Shown one piece after another: positions 53,811 to 61,376 of a stretch of 64,000 bases of DNA (the stretch's first letter is position 1; every line of letters begins with the position of its first letter). The position numbers and the translations under genes are program-made. The notes under the pieces were generated by a model. The model saw nothing but the letters and a program-made list of their open reading frames with translations, was not told where the DNA came from and made no database searches. This DNA comes from Catellatospora paridis (GTDB taxonomy: Bacteria; Actinomycetota; Actinomycetes; Mycobacteriales; Micromonosporaceae), in the NCBI RefSeq assembly GCF_009720365.1, contig NZ_ML769315.1, positions 279,621-343,620 on the forward strand, given 5' to 3'.

Positions 53811-54989
53811 GTGCTGTTCCGTACCTGGGACCAGCCTTTCGACAACGACGGGCGGGCCGAAGCGACCGTCGAGGTGACCGACCACGTCGGCGTCACCCAC
53901 GTCGTCGTCAGCGAGCACCGGCTCGTCAAGCAGGTGCTCGCCGACCCGGACACCTTCCGGCCCGACAACGCCCTCGACGCGATCAGCCCGATGCCGGTCA
54001 GCGCACTGCGCGTGCTCGCCTCGTACGGCTTCAAGCTGCCCGCCACGCTGGCCAACAACGGCGGCGTGTCCCATCCGGCGATCCGCGAGATCACCGCGCA
54101 GGCCCTGCACCCGGCCCGGGTCGAGGCGCTACGCCCATGGCTGACCGGGGTGGTGCGCCGCCGCCTCGCCACGCTGGCCGCGCGGCTGCGCGCGGGCGAG
54201 CCCGTCGACCTGTACGCCGACCTCGCCGCCGACCTGCCCCTGTTGGTGCTGGCGAAACTCGTCGAGCTGCCCGACGCCGAGGCGGCCGTCGTCAAGGAGT
54301 TCTCCCGGGCCGCGCTGGAGCTGTTCTGGGCCCCGCTCGACGCGCCCCGGCAGCTCGCACTGGCCGAGACCGTCGGCCGGTTCCACACCGTGCTGCGCGA
54401 CTTCGCCCGGACCGCCGGCGGCATGGTCGGCGAACTGCGCGCGTACACCGCGGAGGCCGGGCTGCCCCGGGACACCCCCGTCGGAGCGTTGTTCTTCCTG
54501 CTCGTGGCCGGTCAGGAGACCACGTCGCAGTTCCTCACCCTGCTGCTGCACCGGCTGTCCGGCGAGCCCGCCGTGCTCGACGGCCTGGCCCGGGGCACCG
54601 TGCGCGTGGACGACGTGGTCGAGGAGGGGCTGCGGCTCGTGCCGCCGATCCCCACCTGGCGGCGGGTGGCCGCTCGGGACACCGAACTCGACGGCTTCCC
54701 GGTGCGCAAAGGCGCGAGCGTCGTGCTCTGGCTGGCCCGGGCCGGGCTCGCGGTCGCCGAGCATCCGCACGACTTCGTGCCCGGCCAGCGCGGCTCCCGC
54801 CGCCACCTGGCCTTCGGCGCAGGCGCCCACCGCTGCGTCGGCGCGCAGCTGTCCCGGATGGAAGCCGCCGTCGTCGTCGCCGAGACCGCGCCGCTGCTCC
54901 GCGACGTCGAGGTTGTCCGCGCCCCCTGGTGCCCCGACAACCTCAGCTTCCGGATGCCCGACACCTTCACCGTCCACCGCCCCCACTGA
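53811..54989 (+). CDS. Cytochrome P450
   Basis: A 392-residue soluble bacterial P450. The I-helix is FLLVAGQETTSQ (Ala233 to Ser239), the K-helix ExxR motif is Glu272-Gly-Leu-Arg275, and the haem loop is FGAGAHRCVGAQLSR with Cys342 as thiolate ligand. The substrate is unknown; the short N-terminus and missing redox partners nearby are usual for actinomycete P450s, which use ferredoxins encoded elsewhere. The start is GTG at 53811: TACGGT lies exactly at -12 to -7 and there is no ribosome-binding site, so it is predicted leaderless. Confidence 0.92.
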   Translation: MLFRTWDQPFDNDGRAEATVEVTDHVGVTHVVVSEHRLVKQVLADPDTFRPDNALDAISPMPVSALRVLASYGFKLPATLANNGGVSHPAIREITAQALHPARVEALRPWLTGVVRRRLATLAARLRAGEPVDLYADLAADLPLLVLAKLVELPDAEAAVVKEFSRAALELFWAPLDAPRQLALAETVGRFHTVLRDFARTAGGMVGELRAYTAEAGLPRDTPVGALFFLLVAGQETTSQFLTLLLHRLSGEPAVLDGLARGTVRVDDVVEEGLRLVPPIPTWRRVAARDTELDGFPVRKGASVVLWLARAGLAVAEHPHDFVPGQRGSRRHLAFGAGAHRCVGAQLSRMEAAVVVAETAPLLRDVEVVRAPWCPDNLSFRMPDTFTVHRPH

Positions 54990-55034
54990 CGCCGCTTACC
55001 TGGCGCAACACCGGTGAGTGGATCCAAGGGTCGC

Positions 55035-55061
55035 GTCAGGGCGGTGTCAGGGCGGTGTCAG
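55035..55061 (+). promoter_or_regulatory. Eleven-base direct repeat GTCAGGGCGGT
   Basis: GTCAGGGCGGT occurs twice in tandem followed by a third GTCAG, so GTCAG recurs every 11 bases, one helical turn. It lies about 90 bases before the start codon at 55147. This spacing is typical of OmpR/PhoB- or SARP-type activator sites (general knowledge); the bound factor is unknown. Confidence 0.55.
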
Positions 55062-55146
55062 CCGTGGCGCCGATGGTGGACGCATCGCAGAAGACAGCGC
55101 TGCCCCACCTGAGCGCAGTCGCCACCCCAGGTTCAAGGAGTGCACC

Positions 55147-55551
55147 ATGTCCGTCACCCTTTCCGACCAGGACAAGACCACCCTGCGGATCGCCGCCTAC
55201 GGCGCCGTCACGCTGCTGTCCGCTGCCGGTGCCGCCAGCGGTTCACCCCACAAGATCGCCACCAACGGCAGCATCGCGCTGGGCTCGGCCACCGGCCTGG
55301 TCGGACACGTGCTCGCCGACTACCCCAAGGGCAAGGACCTGAACGGCAGGTCCGTGGCCGAGATCGCCGACCGCGTGCTGCCGGCCCTGACGGCAGCCAT
55401 GAGCCTGCTCAAGAAGCAGGCTCCGGAAGAGGCCGGCAACTTCCGCAGCACCGTCGTCACCGCGATCGCATCCGCCACCCACCAGAGCCAGCCCGGCCCC
55501 GTCGTGGCAGACATGATCCACAAGATCACCAACGCCCTCGACGCCGCCTGA
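55147..55551 (+). CDS. Hypothetical protein, 134 residues
   Basis: Not recognised. The sequence is Ala-rich and mostly helical, with a mildly hydrophobic N-terminal half (TLRIAAYGAVTLLSAAGAASG) and a second half with KKQAPEEAGNFRSTVV and a C-terminal amphipathic helix (VADMIHKITNALDAA). It contains no Cys or Trp and has no clear signal peptide or full membrane span. The ATG at 55147 has AAGGAG eight to thirteen bases upstream and the codon usage is normal, so it is a real gene. The 11-base direct repeats upstream suggest regulated expression, perhaps by a response regulator. Confidence 0.75.
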   Translation: MSVTLSDQDKTTLRIAAYGAVTLLSAAGAASGSPHKIATNGSIALGSATGLVGHVLADYPKGKDLNGRSVAEIADRVLPALTAAMSLLKKQAPEEAGNFRSTVVTAIASATHQSQPGPVVADMIHKITNALDAA

Positions 55552-55697
55552 CGGGAGGCCAACCCGCGCCGTTGTGCCGCAGGGTCCTTTCCGGATCCTG
55601 CGGCACGCGGTCGTGGGTGATGCGGCAGAGCGAGGTTCATGAGCGCCACGCCAGGACAACTCGCACAGATCGAACTTTGCACGTGAGGAGATCAACG

Positions 55698-55763
55698 ATG
55701 GGACATGGCAACAGCGCCTTCTCCGAAGTAAATCTGGAGAATTCGACAGGGGCACGACCATGA
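55698..55763 (+). CDS. 21-codon leader ORF coupled to the esterase gene
   Basis: A short ORF from ATG 55698 to TGA 55763, encoding a peptide that begins MGHGNSAFSEVNL and ends STGARP. It has a strong ribosome-binding site, GAGGAG, seven bases before the ATG, and its stop overlaps the next gene's ATG (ATGA at 55760-55763). The esterase has no ribosome-binding site of its own other than within this ORF, so translation is probably coupled. Codons GAA, GTA, AAT and ACA are AT-rich for this genome. It resembles no known leader peptide that I recognise. Confidence 0.55.
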   Translation: MGHGNSAFSEVNLENSTGARP

Positions 55764-56944
55764 CCGTGCCGATGGGATACGTGGGGACGACGGCGGTCTT
55801 CGCCTGGTGCACCTTCTTCGCCGTTGTCGCGCCGCGCCGGCCCCGACCGCTGGCGAGCATGAGCTTCTGGTTCGGCCTGGGCCTCAACGAGGTGCCGTTC
55901 GTGGGCCTCTACCTGTTGGTGGGCTCCACGGCACTGGCCGCCGCCGAGGGCGATCTGCGGTCACCGGGTGCCAAGGCGACGGCCGCGGTCGCCGCTGTCG
56001 CCGCCGCCGGGCTGGCTGTCTCCGCCTGGCGGGGCCTGCGGACGGACCGGGCGGTCGAGCGGGCCCTTCAGCACGGACTGGGGACCGACTGGCGGGATCG
56101 GGTGCGCGTATCCCTGCGCCGCCACCGGCCCTGGGCTCGCATCCTGCTGCTACCGGGCCTCATGTGGCGGCGGGATGTGGAGCGGATCCCCAACATCCGC
56201 TACGCGGACGCCGGGCGCCGGAATCTGCTCGACGTCTACCGCCGCCGCGACGCGCCGCAAGGCGGGCCGGTCCTGATCTACTTCCACGGCGGCGGCTACA
56301 CCGGCGGAGCGAAGAACCGCGAGGCCCGGCCCCTGCTGTACCGGCTCGCCAGCCAGGGATGGGTATGCCTCAGTGCCAACTACCGGCTGCGGCCGGAGAC
56401 CTCCTTCCCCGGCCACCAGATCGATGCCAAGAAGGTCATCGCCTGGGCCCGCGAGCACGCCGCCGCCTACGGTGCCGATCCGTCGAGGCTGTTCGTGGCG
56501 GGCAGCTCCGCCGGCTCCAACCTGGCGGGCCTGTGTGCGCTCACGCCGAACGACCCGGCGTTCCAGCCCGGCTTCGAATCCGCCGACACCTCGGTCACCG
56601 CCGCGATCTGTCTCTACGGTTACTACGGCCACTACTTCGGTGAGGAGCCCGACGAGACGCCATCCCCGTACCAGCCACAGGGATACATCCACCCCGGTGC
56701 GCCGCCGATCCTCGTCGTCCACGGGACGAAGGACGCGCTGGCGCCCGTCGAGGGCGCCCGGAACTTCGTGGCCCGACTGCGCCGCGTCTCGGACAACACC
56801 GTGGTCTACGCCGAGCTGCCCGGCGGGCAGCACGCGTTCGACGTTTTCCACTCCCCGCGCTTCGAGGCGGTCGTGGACGGCGTTGAAGCCTTCGCCTCCT
56901 GGGTCCTGTCTGCTCCGAAGCGCACTCCCGAGTCGGCCCGCTAG
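55760..56944 (+). CDS. Membrane-associated alpha/beta hydrolase (esterase/lipase, HSL-like)
   Basis: 394 residues. The first 100 residues hold three hydrophobic segments (about 8-25, 36-63 and 72-90), which should anchor it in the membrane. The hydrolase domain from about residue 150 has the oxyanion motif YFHGGGYTGG, the nucleophile Ser in VAGSSAGSNLAG, the Asp in VVHGTKDALAP and the His in LPGGQHAFDVF, matching the hormone-sensitive-lipase/BD-FAE group. The substrate is probably a short-chain ester or lipid. Translation begins at the ATG overlapping the 21-codon leader ORF. Confidence 0.87.
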   Translation: MTVPMGYVGTTAVFAWCTFFAVVAPRRPRPLASMSFWFGLGLNEVPFVGLYLLVGSTALAAAEGDLRSPGAKATAAVAAVAAAGLAVSAWRGLRTDRAVERALQHGLGTDWRDRVRVSLRRHRPWARILLLPGLMWRRDVERIPNIRYADAGRRNLLDVYRRRDAPQGGPVLIYFHGGGYTGGAKNREARPLLYRLASQGWVCLSANYRLRPETSFPGHQIDAKKVIAWAREHAAAYGADPSRLFVAGSSAGSNLAGLCALTPNDPAFQPGFESADTSVTAAICLYGYYGHYFGEEPDETPSPYQPQGYIHPGAPPILVVHGTKDALAPVEGARNFVARLRRVSDNTVVYAELPGGQHAFDVFHSPRFEAVVDGVEAFASWVLSAPKRTPESAR

Positions 56945-57052
56945 CCGGCGGGCAGGCGTTCGACCCACCGCGGCCGCTGACAACGCCCAGGTGCTGTGCG
57001 GCGTCGCACAGCGCCCCAGGCACATCGGGTGATCATGGTGCTGGGACCAGGG

Positions 57053-57787
57053 TCAGTCCTCGTCGAGGTCGGCGAGGGTGCGGGGGTCGTCGCAGTCGCC
57101 GTGCAGGGCGGGGCTGAGCCAGCCGGGAGCGCTACGGCGGAAGACGCCGGGCTCGATGGCGCCCGCGCCCTCGGGGAGCAGGCCGTCGAGGTCTTCGGGC
57201 AGGTCGGCGAGGTTGGCGAAGTGCACCAGTTCGGGGCGGCTGGGCCACGAGCCCAGCACGACCCGGCCGGCGATGTTGCGGCGGGCCATCGCCTCCAGCG
57301 TCAGCGCGGTGTGGTTGAGCGTGCCCAGCCCGGCCCGGGCGACCACGACCGCGGGCGCGGACAGCGCCACCGCGAGGTCGGCGAGCGACCACATCGCGCC
57401 GCCGGGGTGCAGGCCCATCGGCACCAGCAGCCCGCCCGCGCCCTCGACCAGGGTCAGCTCGTGCTCGGCCGCGATGTTCTTGACCTGGTCGATGATCGCG
57501 AACATGTCCAGCGGCGGCAGGCCCGCCACCCGGGCGGCCGCGGTCGGCGCGAGCGGATCCGGATACTCCGCGAGGGTGACCGTGGTGGCGGGGCCGGCCA
57601 GCCGGGCCACGACCGCCATGTCGGGCACCTCGCCGTAGGAGGGGTCGATGCCGGTCTGGGCGGGTTTGACCACCGCGGTGCGTACCCCCGAAGCGGTCGC
57701 CGCGGCCGCGATCGCCGCCGTCGTGATGGTCTTGCCCACCCCGGTGTCCGTGCCCGTGACCAGCACGATCCCCGTCAGCCCCGTCAC
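57053..57787 (-). CDS. bioD: Dethiobiotin synthetase
   Basis: Closes the ureido ring of dethiobiotin from 7,8-diaminononanoate, CO2 and ATP. 244 residues. Walker A is VTGTDTGVGKT (Lys19); VVKPAQTGI and EGAGGLLVPMG are the other BioD signatures. The C-terminus is slightly longer than in E. coli. The start is GTG at 57787, overlapping the bioF stop (GTGA), which fits translational coupling and rules out the longer upstream reading. bioA, the preceding enzyme's gene, is not in the window. Confidence 0.93.
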   Translation of the reverse strand: MTGLTGIVLVTGTDTGVGKTITTAAIAAAATASGVRTAVVKPAQTGIDPSYGEVPDMAVVARLAGPATTVTLAEYPDPLAPTAAARVAGLPPLDMFAIIDQVKNIAAEHELTLVEGAGGLLVPMGLHPGGAMWSLADLAVALSAPAVVVARAGLGTLNHTALTLEAMARRNIAGRVVLGSWPSRPELVHFANLADLPEDLDGLLPEGAGAIEPGVFRRSAPGWLSPALHGDCDDPRTLADLDED

Positions 57788-58920
57788 GGCCGCACCTCCA
57801 CGATGATCTCCATAGCCCGGGCGAAGTCCGCGGCGGGCACGCCTGCGTTGACCGTCAGCCGCAGCCGTGAACGACTGTCCGGAATGGACGGCGGGCGGAA
57901 GCACCCTACCGCCACGCCCTTGTCCCGGCAGGCTCCGGCCCAGGCCCAGGCCTGCTCGGCCGACGGGGCTTCGACGGACACCACGCCGCCCGCCGGGTCG
58001 GTGACGGCCAGGCCCGCCGCCCGGAATGTGTCGCGGATCGCGGCCGCGCGTTCGCGCAACACCGCGCGCAGCGGCGCACCGTCGCGGGCGAGGTCGAGCG
58101 CGACGCCCACCCCGGCGGCGATCGCGGGCGGCAGCGCGGTGTCGAAGATGAAGGTGCGACCGGTGTCGACCAGGTGCCGGATCAGCGCGGCGGGTCCGGC
58201 GACCACGCCGCCCGCGCCGCCCAGCGCCTTGGACAGGGTCGCCGTGACGATCACGTCGGGCTCACCCGCGAGACCGGCCGCGACCACGCCGCCGGCCCCG
58301 GACGGGCCGATCACGCCGAGCCCGTGCGCGTCGTCGACCAGCAGCAGCGCCCCGTGCGCGCGGGCGGCCGCGTGCAACTCGGCCAGCGGGGCGAGGTCGC
58401 CGTCGACGGAGAACACGGACTCGGTGAGCACCACCGCGGGCCGCCCGGCGTTCGCCGCGAGCACGCGGGCCGCGTCGGCCGGGTCGCCGTGGACGTACGT
58501 CGCGGTCTGCGCCCCGGCCAGCCGGCAGCCGTCGATCAGCGAGGCGTGGTTGTGCGCGTCCGAGACCAGCAGCGTGTTCGGGCCGCACAGGGCCCGGATC
58601 GCGCCCAGGTTGGCCAGGTATCCGCTGGAGTAGACCAGCGCCTGCTCGGCCCCCAGCCACGAGGCGAGCGCGTGCTCCAGTGCGGTGTGCACGTCGGTGC
58701 TGCCGCGCACCAGCCGGGAGCCGGTCGCGCCGAGGCCGTACTCGTCCAGCGCGGCCGCCGCGGCGGCCCGCACCCGCGGGTGGCGGGACAGGCCGAGGTA
58801 GTCGTTGCCGGCGAGGTCGACGAGAGCGTCGTCACCGGCGCGCGGACGCAGTTCCCGGCGCAACCCGGCGCGTTCGCGCAGGTCGGCCTTGCGTCGCAGT
58901 GTCGCCAGCCAGTCGCCCAT
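57784..58920 (-). CDS. bioF: 8-amino-7-oxononanoate synthase
   Basis: PLP enzyme joining pimeloyl thioester and alanine, the first committed step of biotin ring assembly. 378 residues. The PLP-binding Lys231 is in TATLSKALGGAGG; DDAHGLGVIGPSGAGG carries the Asp that contacts the cofactor ring; SDAHNHASLIDG and VYSSGYLANLGAI are further family motifs. The ATG at 58920 is divergent from bioB across 72 bases. It is first in a bioF-bioD operon. Confidence 0.95.
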   Translation of the reverse strand: MGDWLATLRRKADLRERAGLRRELRPRAGDDALVDLAGNDYLGLSRHPRVRAAAAAALDEYGLGATGSRLVRGSTDVHTALEHALASWLGAEQALVYSSGYLANLGAIRALCGPNTLLVSDAHNHASLIDGCRLAGAQTATYVHGDPADAARVLAANAGRPAVVLTESVFSVDGDLAPLAELHAAARAHGALLLVDDAHGLGVIGPSGAGGVVAAGLAGEPDVIVTATLSKALGGAGGVVAGPAALIRHLVDTGRTFIFDTALPPAIAAGVGVALDLARDGAPLRAVLRERAAAIRDTFRAAGLAVTDPAGGVVSVEAPSAEQAWAWAGACRDKGVAVGCFRPPSIPDSRSRLRLTVNAGVPAADFARAMEIIVEVRP

Positions 58921-58980
58921 GGTTCAACCCATCCATACCTCAGTCACTCGGCCTTTGGCCGACCCGAACAGGCCGCGTTG

Positions 58981-58986
58981 TAGGGT
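58981..58986 (+). promoter_or_regulatory. Leaderless -10 box of bioB
   Basis: TAGGGT at -12 to -7 relative to ATG 58993 predicts transcription starting at the start codon. The 72-base divergent bioF/bioB region should contain the biotin-responsive operator, but I could not identify a convincing palindrome for BioQ or BirA. Confidence 0.65.
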
Positions 58987-58992
58987 ACGCCC

Positions 58993-60000
58993 ATGTCGAC
59001 CAGCTCAGTATCGGTACTCGACCGCGCCCGCACCCGTGTCCTCGCCGAGGGACAAGGCCTCGAGGAAGCCGACATCCTCGAAGTGCTCCGGCTGCCCGAC
59101 TCCGACATCCCCGCCGCGCTCCAGTTGGCCCACGAGGTCCGCATGCGCTGGTGCGGTCCCGAGGTCGAGGTCGAGGGCATCGTCTCGCTGAAGACCGGCG
59201 GCTGCCCCGAGGACTGCCACTTCTGCTCGCAGTCCGGGCTGTTCTCCTCGCCTGTACGCTCGGTGTGGCTGGACATCCCGTCGCTGGTGAAGGCCGCCCA
59301 GCAGACCGCGGCCACGGGGGCGAGCGAGTTCTGCATCGTCGCCGCCGTACGCGGCCCGGACGCCAAACTCATGCAGCAGATGCGCAACGGCGTCAAGGCG
59401 ATCAAGGAGGCCGTCGACATCAACGTGGCGGCCAGCCTCGGCATGCTGAGCCAGGAGCAGGTCGACGACCTGGTGGACATGGGCGTGCACCGCTACAACC
59501 ACAACCTGGAGACCTGCCGGTCCTACTTCCCCAACGTGGTCACCACGCACTCGTGGGAGGAGCGCTGGGGCACCCTGAAGATGGTGCGCGACTCCGGCAT
59601 GGAGGTCTGCTGCGGCGGCATCATCGGCCTCGGCGAGACCCTCGAACAGCGCGCCGAGTTCGCCGCGCAGCTCGCCGAGCTGCAGCCCGACGAGGTGCCG
59701 CTGAACTTCCTCAACCCCCGGCCGGGCACGCCGCTGGGCGACCAGCCGGTGATGGACCCCAAGGACGCGCTGCGGGCCATCGCCGCGTTCCGGCTCGCGC
59801 TGCCGCGCACCATCCTGCGGTACGCGGGCGGCCGCGAGCTCACCCTCGGCGACCTGGGCACCCGCGAGGGCCTGCTGGGCGGCATCAACGCGGTGATCGT
59901 CGGCAACTACCTGACCACCCTGGGACGCCCGGCGACCTCCGACCTCGACCTGCTGGCCGAGCTGAAGATGCCGGTCAAGGCCCTGTCCGCGACGCTGTGA
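58993..60000 (+). CDS. bioB: Biotin synthase
   Basis: Radical SAM enzyme that inserts sulfur into dethiobiotin. 335 residues. The radical SAM cluster ligands are Cys71, Cys75 and Cys78 in [14 protein letters not shown]; the second cluster is supplied by downstream Cys residues in [22 protein letters not shown] and [13 protein letters not shown] and by the Arg in [25 protein letters not shown] is also typical. Predicted leaderless at ATG 58993. It is followed after eight bases by bsaP. Confidence 0.96.
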   Translation: MSTSSVSVLDRARTRVLAEGQGLEEADILEVLRLPDSDIPAALQLAHEVRMRWCGPEVEVEGIVSLKTGGCPEDCHFCSQSGLFSSPVRSVWLDIPSLVKAAQQTAATGASEFCIVAAVRGPDAKLMQQMRNGVKAIKEAVDINVAASLGMLSQEQVDDLVDMGVHRYNHNLETCRSYFPNVVTTHSWEERWGTLKMVRDSGMEVCCGGIIGLGETLEQRAEFAAQLAELQPDEVPLNFLNPRPGTPLGDQPVMDPKDALRAIAAFRLALPRTILRYAGGRELTLGDLGTREGLLGGINAVIVGNYLTTLGRPATSDLDLLAELKMPVKALSATL

Positions 60001-60008
60001 GGCCGGCC

Positions 60009-60197
60009 GTGGAGACGACCTACTGCGACCGCTGCGGCGAACCGGCCGACGGCGCGCCGCACCAGGGCTGCCGGGCGGCCCGCGAGCTGGAGCCGCCGCG
60101 CTTCTGTGCGCGCTGCCGTCGCCGGATGAAGGTCCAGGTCGTGCCCACCGGCTGGACCGCGACCTGCGTCGAGCACGGCACCCTGTCGGACCGCTGA
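60009..60197 (+). CDS. bsaP: Biotin synthase auxiliary protein BsaP
   Basis: A 62-residue Cys-rich protein eight bases after bioB. It has a CDRCGEP motif at the N-terminus, a lone Cys in HQGCRAARELEPPRFC, and the conserved C-terminal block CARCRRRMKVQVVPTGWTA with a further Cys and HG. Actinobacterial BioB is reported to need such a small partner, thought to help maintain its auxiliary iron-sulfur cluster (established for mycobacteria as I recall it). The start is GTG at 60009; the long in-frame extension through bioB is a shadow. A terminator follows. Confidence 0.82.
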   Translation: METTYCDRCGEPADGAPHQGCRAARELEPPRFCARCRRRMKVQVVPTGWTATCVEHGTLSDR

Positions 60198-60201
60198 ACG
60201 C

Positions 60202-60232
60202 CGCCGCCTCTCGGCACGGCCGAGAGGCGGCG
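60202..60232. terminator. Bidirectional terminator after bsaP
   Basis: CGCCGCCTCTCGG (60202-60214) and CCGAGAGGCGGCG (60220-60232) form a perfect 13-base stem with a five-base loop, exactly filling the space between two convergent stop codons. Confidence 0.88.
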
Positions 60233-61171
60233 TCAGGGCAGTGGTGCCCCCGGAGCCGGGGACGGCGGCGCGTCGGGCAGCGCGATGAGCGTGTAGCGGG
60301 CCTTCAGCCAGGGCAGCAGCGTCCGGTACGCGACGATGGTGTCGGGTTTGCCGTTGTCGTGCGAGAGCACGATCGAGCCGGGGCGCACGTCCCGCTCCAC
60401 CGCCGCGATGATGTGGTTCACCATCACGGTGCCCTTGCCGAACTTGGCGCTCTCCCAGTCGCGTGGGTCCACGTGCCAGTAGATCGAATTCATGCCCAGC
60501 TCGGACGCGATCTTCACCAGCTTGGTGGTGAAGTTGCCGCCGGGGGCGCGGAAGTACGCGACCCGGGCGCCGGGTGCGGCCCGCAGGATCATCTTGTTGG
60601 TGTTCTCCAGGTCCTTGCGGATGTACGCGTCATCCCGCTTGGCCAGGTCGAACAGGTGCTGCCAGGAGTGGTTGCACAGGGTGTGGCCCTCGGCGGCGAT
60701 CCGGGTGATCATCTCCGGGTTGTCCCGTGCCCGGAAGCCGACGACGCAGAAGGTGGCCTTCACCCCGCACTGCTTCAGCTCGTCGAGGATCTTGGGGGTG
60801 TTGATCGGGTCCGGCCCGTCGTCGAAGGTCAGCGCCACCGCGGGCGAGCCGGTCGACACCAGCGAACCGCCGGGGCCGGTGCCGCTCGCGACCGGCCTCG
60901 TCTGCGCGATCTCGCCCGTGCAGCTGATCGGCTTCGTCGAGGCCGCCGGCGGGGCCGGCTTGGGGGCCGGCGGCGCCGGGGCCACCGTCGGCGAGACGCT
61001 CGGCACCGACATCGACATCGACGGCGACGGGGCCGCGGTGGGCGTCACCGCCGGGGCGGGCGACGAGGTCGGGGTGGGGGTGGTGCCACCGGCCGAGGGC
61101 TTCGAGGCGGAGGCGCAGGCCGCAAGCGCGATCATGACGAACACAGCGACAACCGCGATGCGTCGTTGCAT
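60233..61171 (-). CDS. Polysaccharide deacetylase lipoprotein (NodB domain)
   Basis: A 312-residue cell-surface enzyme that removes acetyl groups from peptidoglycan, chitin oligomers or a related polymer. The lipobox IALAAC gives lipidated Cys19. A Pro/Ser/Thr-rich linker (residues 20-80) leads to the NodB domain: VALTFDDGPD (Asp117 base, Asp118 metal), metal ligands His168 and His172 in CNHSWQHLFD, YFRAPGGNFT and the final SIVLSHDNGK. All catalytic motifs are present. The ATG at 61171 has AGGAG upstream; an in-frame start 16 codons earlier is not needed. The 205 bases upstream to the NOS gene show nothing clear. Confidence 0.9.
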   Translation of the reverse strand: MQRRIAVVAVFVMIALAACASASKPSAGGTTPTPTSSPAPAVTPTAAPSPSMSMSVPSVSPTVAPAPPAPKPAPPAASTKPISCTGEIAQTRPVASGTGPGGSLVSTGSPAVALTFDDGPDPINTPKILDELKQCGVKATFCVVGFRARDNPEMITRIAAEGHTLCNHSWQHLFDLAKRDDAYIRKDLENTNKMILRAAPGARVAYFRAPGGNFTTKLVKIASELGMNSIYWHVDPRDWESAKFGKGTVMVNHIIAAVERDVRPGSIVLSHDNGKPDTIVAYRTLLPWLKARYTLIALPDAPPSPAPGAPLP

Positions 61172-61376
61172 GCGAACTCCTGGGGGGAGGGGGTTCAGCG
61201 TGCACCGACCATAGTCCATCCCCGGGCCTGATCGCAGCCTTGCTCAAGATCGATACCGGGCCGTCTCGGCCTGGCGGTCCGCCGGGGCGGCGGGGTCGGC
61301 GCTGCACGGCCGACCCACGCTCACCGCGGCGGAGATGATTGTCACGAGTTCTGGGACAACCCCAGGTCAGCGGCTG

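Noticed and set aside
58921-58992. BioQ or BirA operator in the bioF/bioB divergent region
   Set aside because: Only weak partial symmetry was found, around CCGAACAGG and GGCCTTTGGCC; not enough to call a site.
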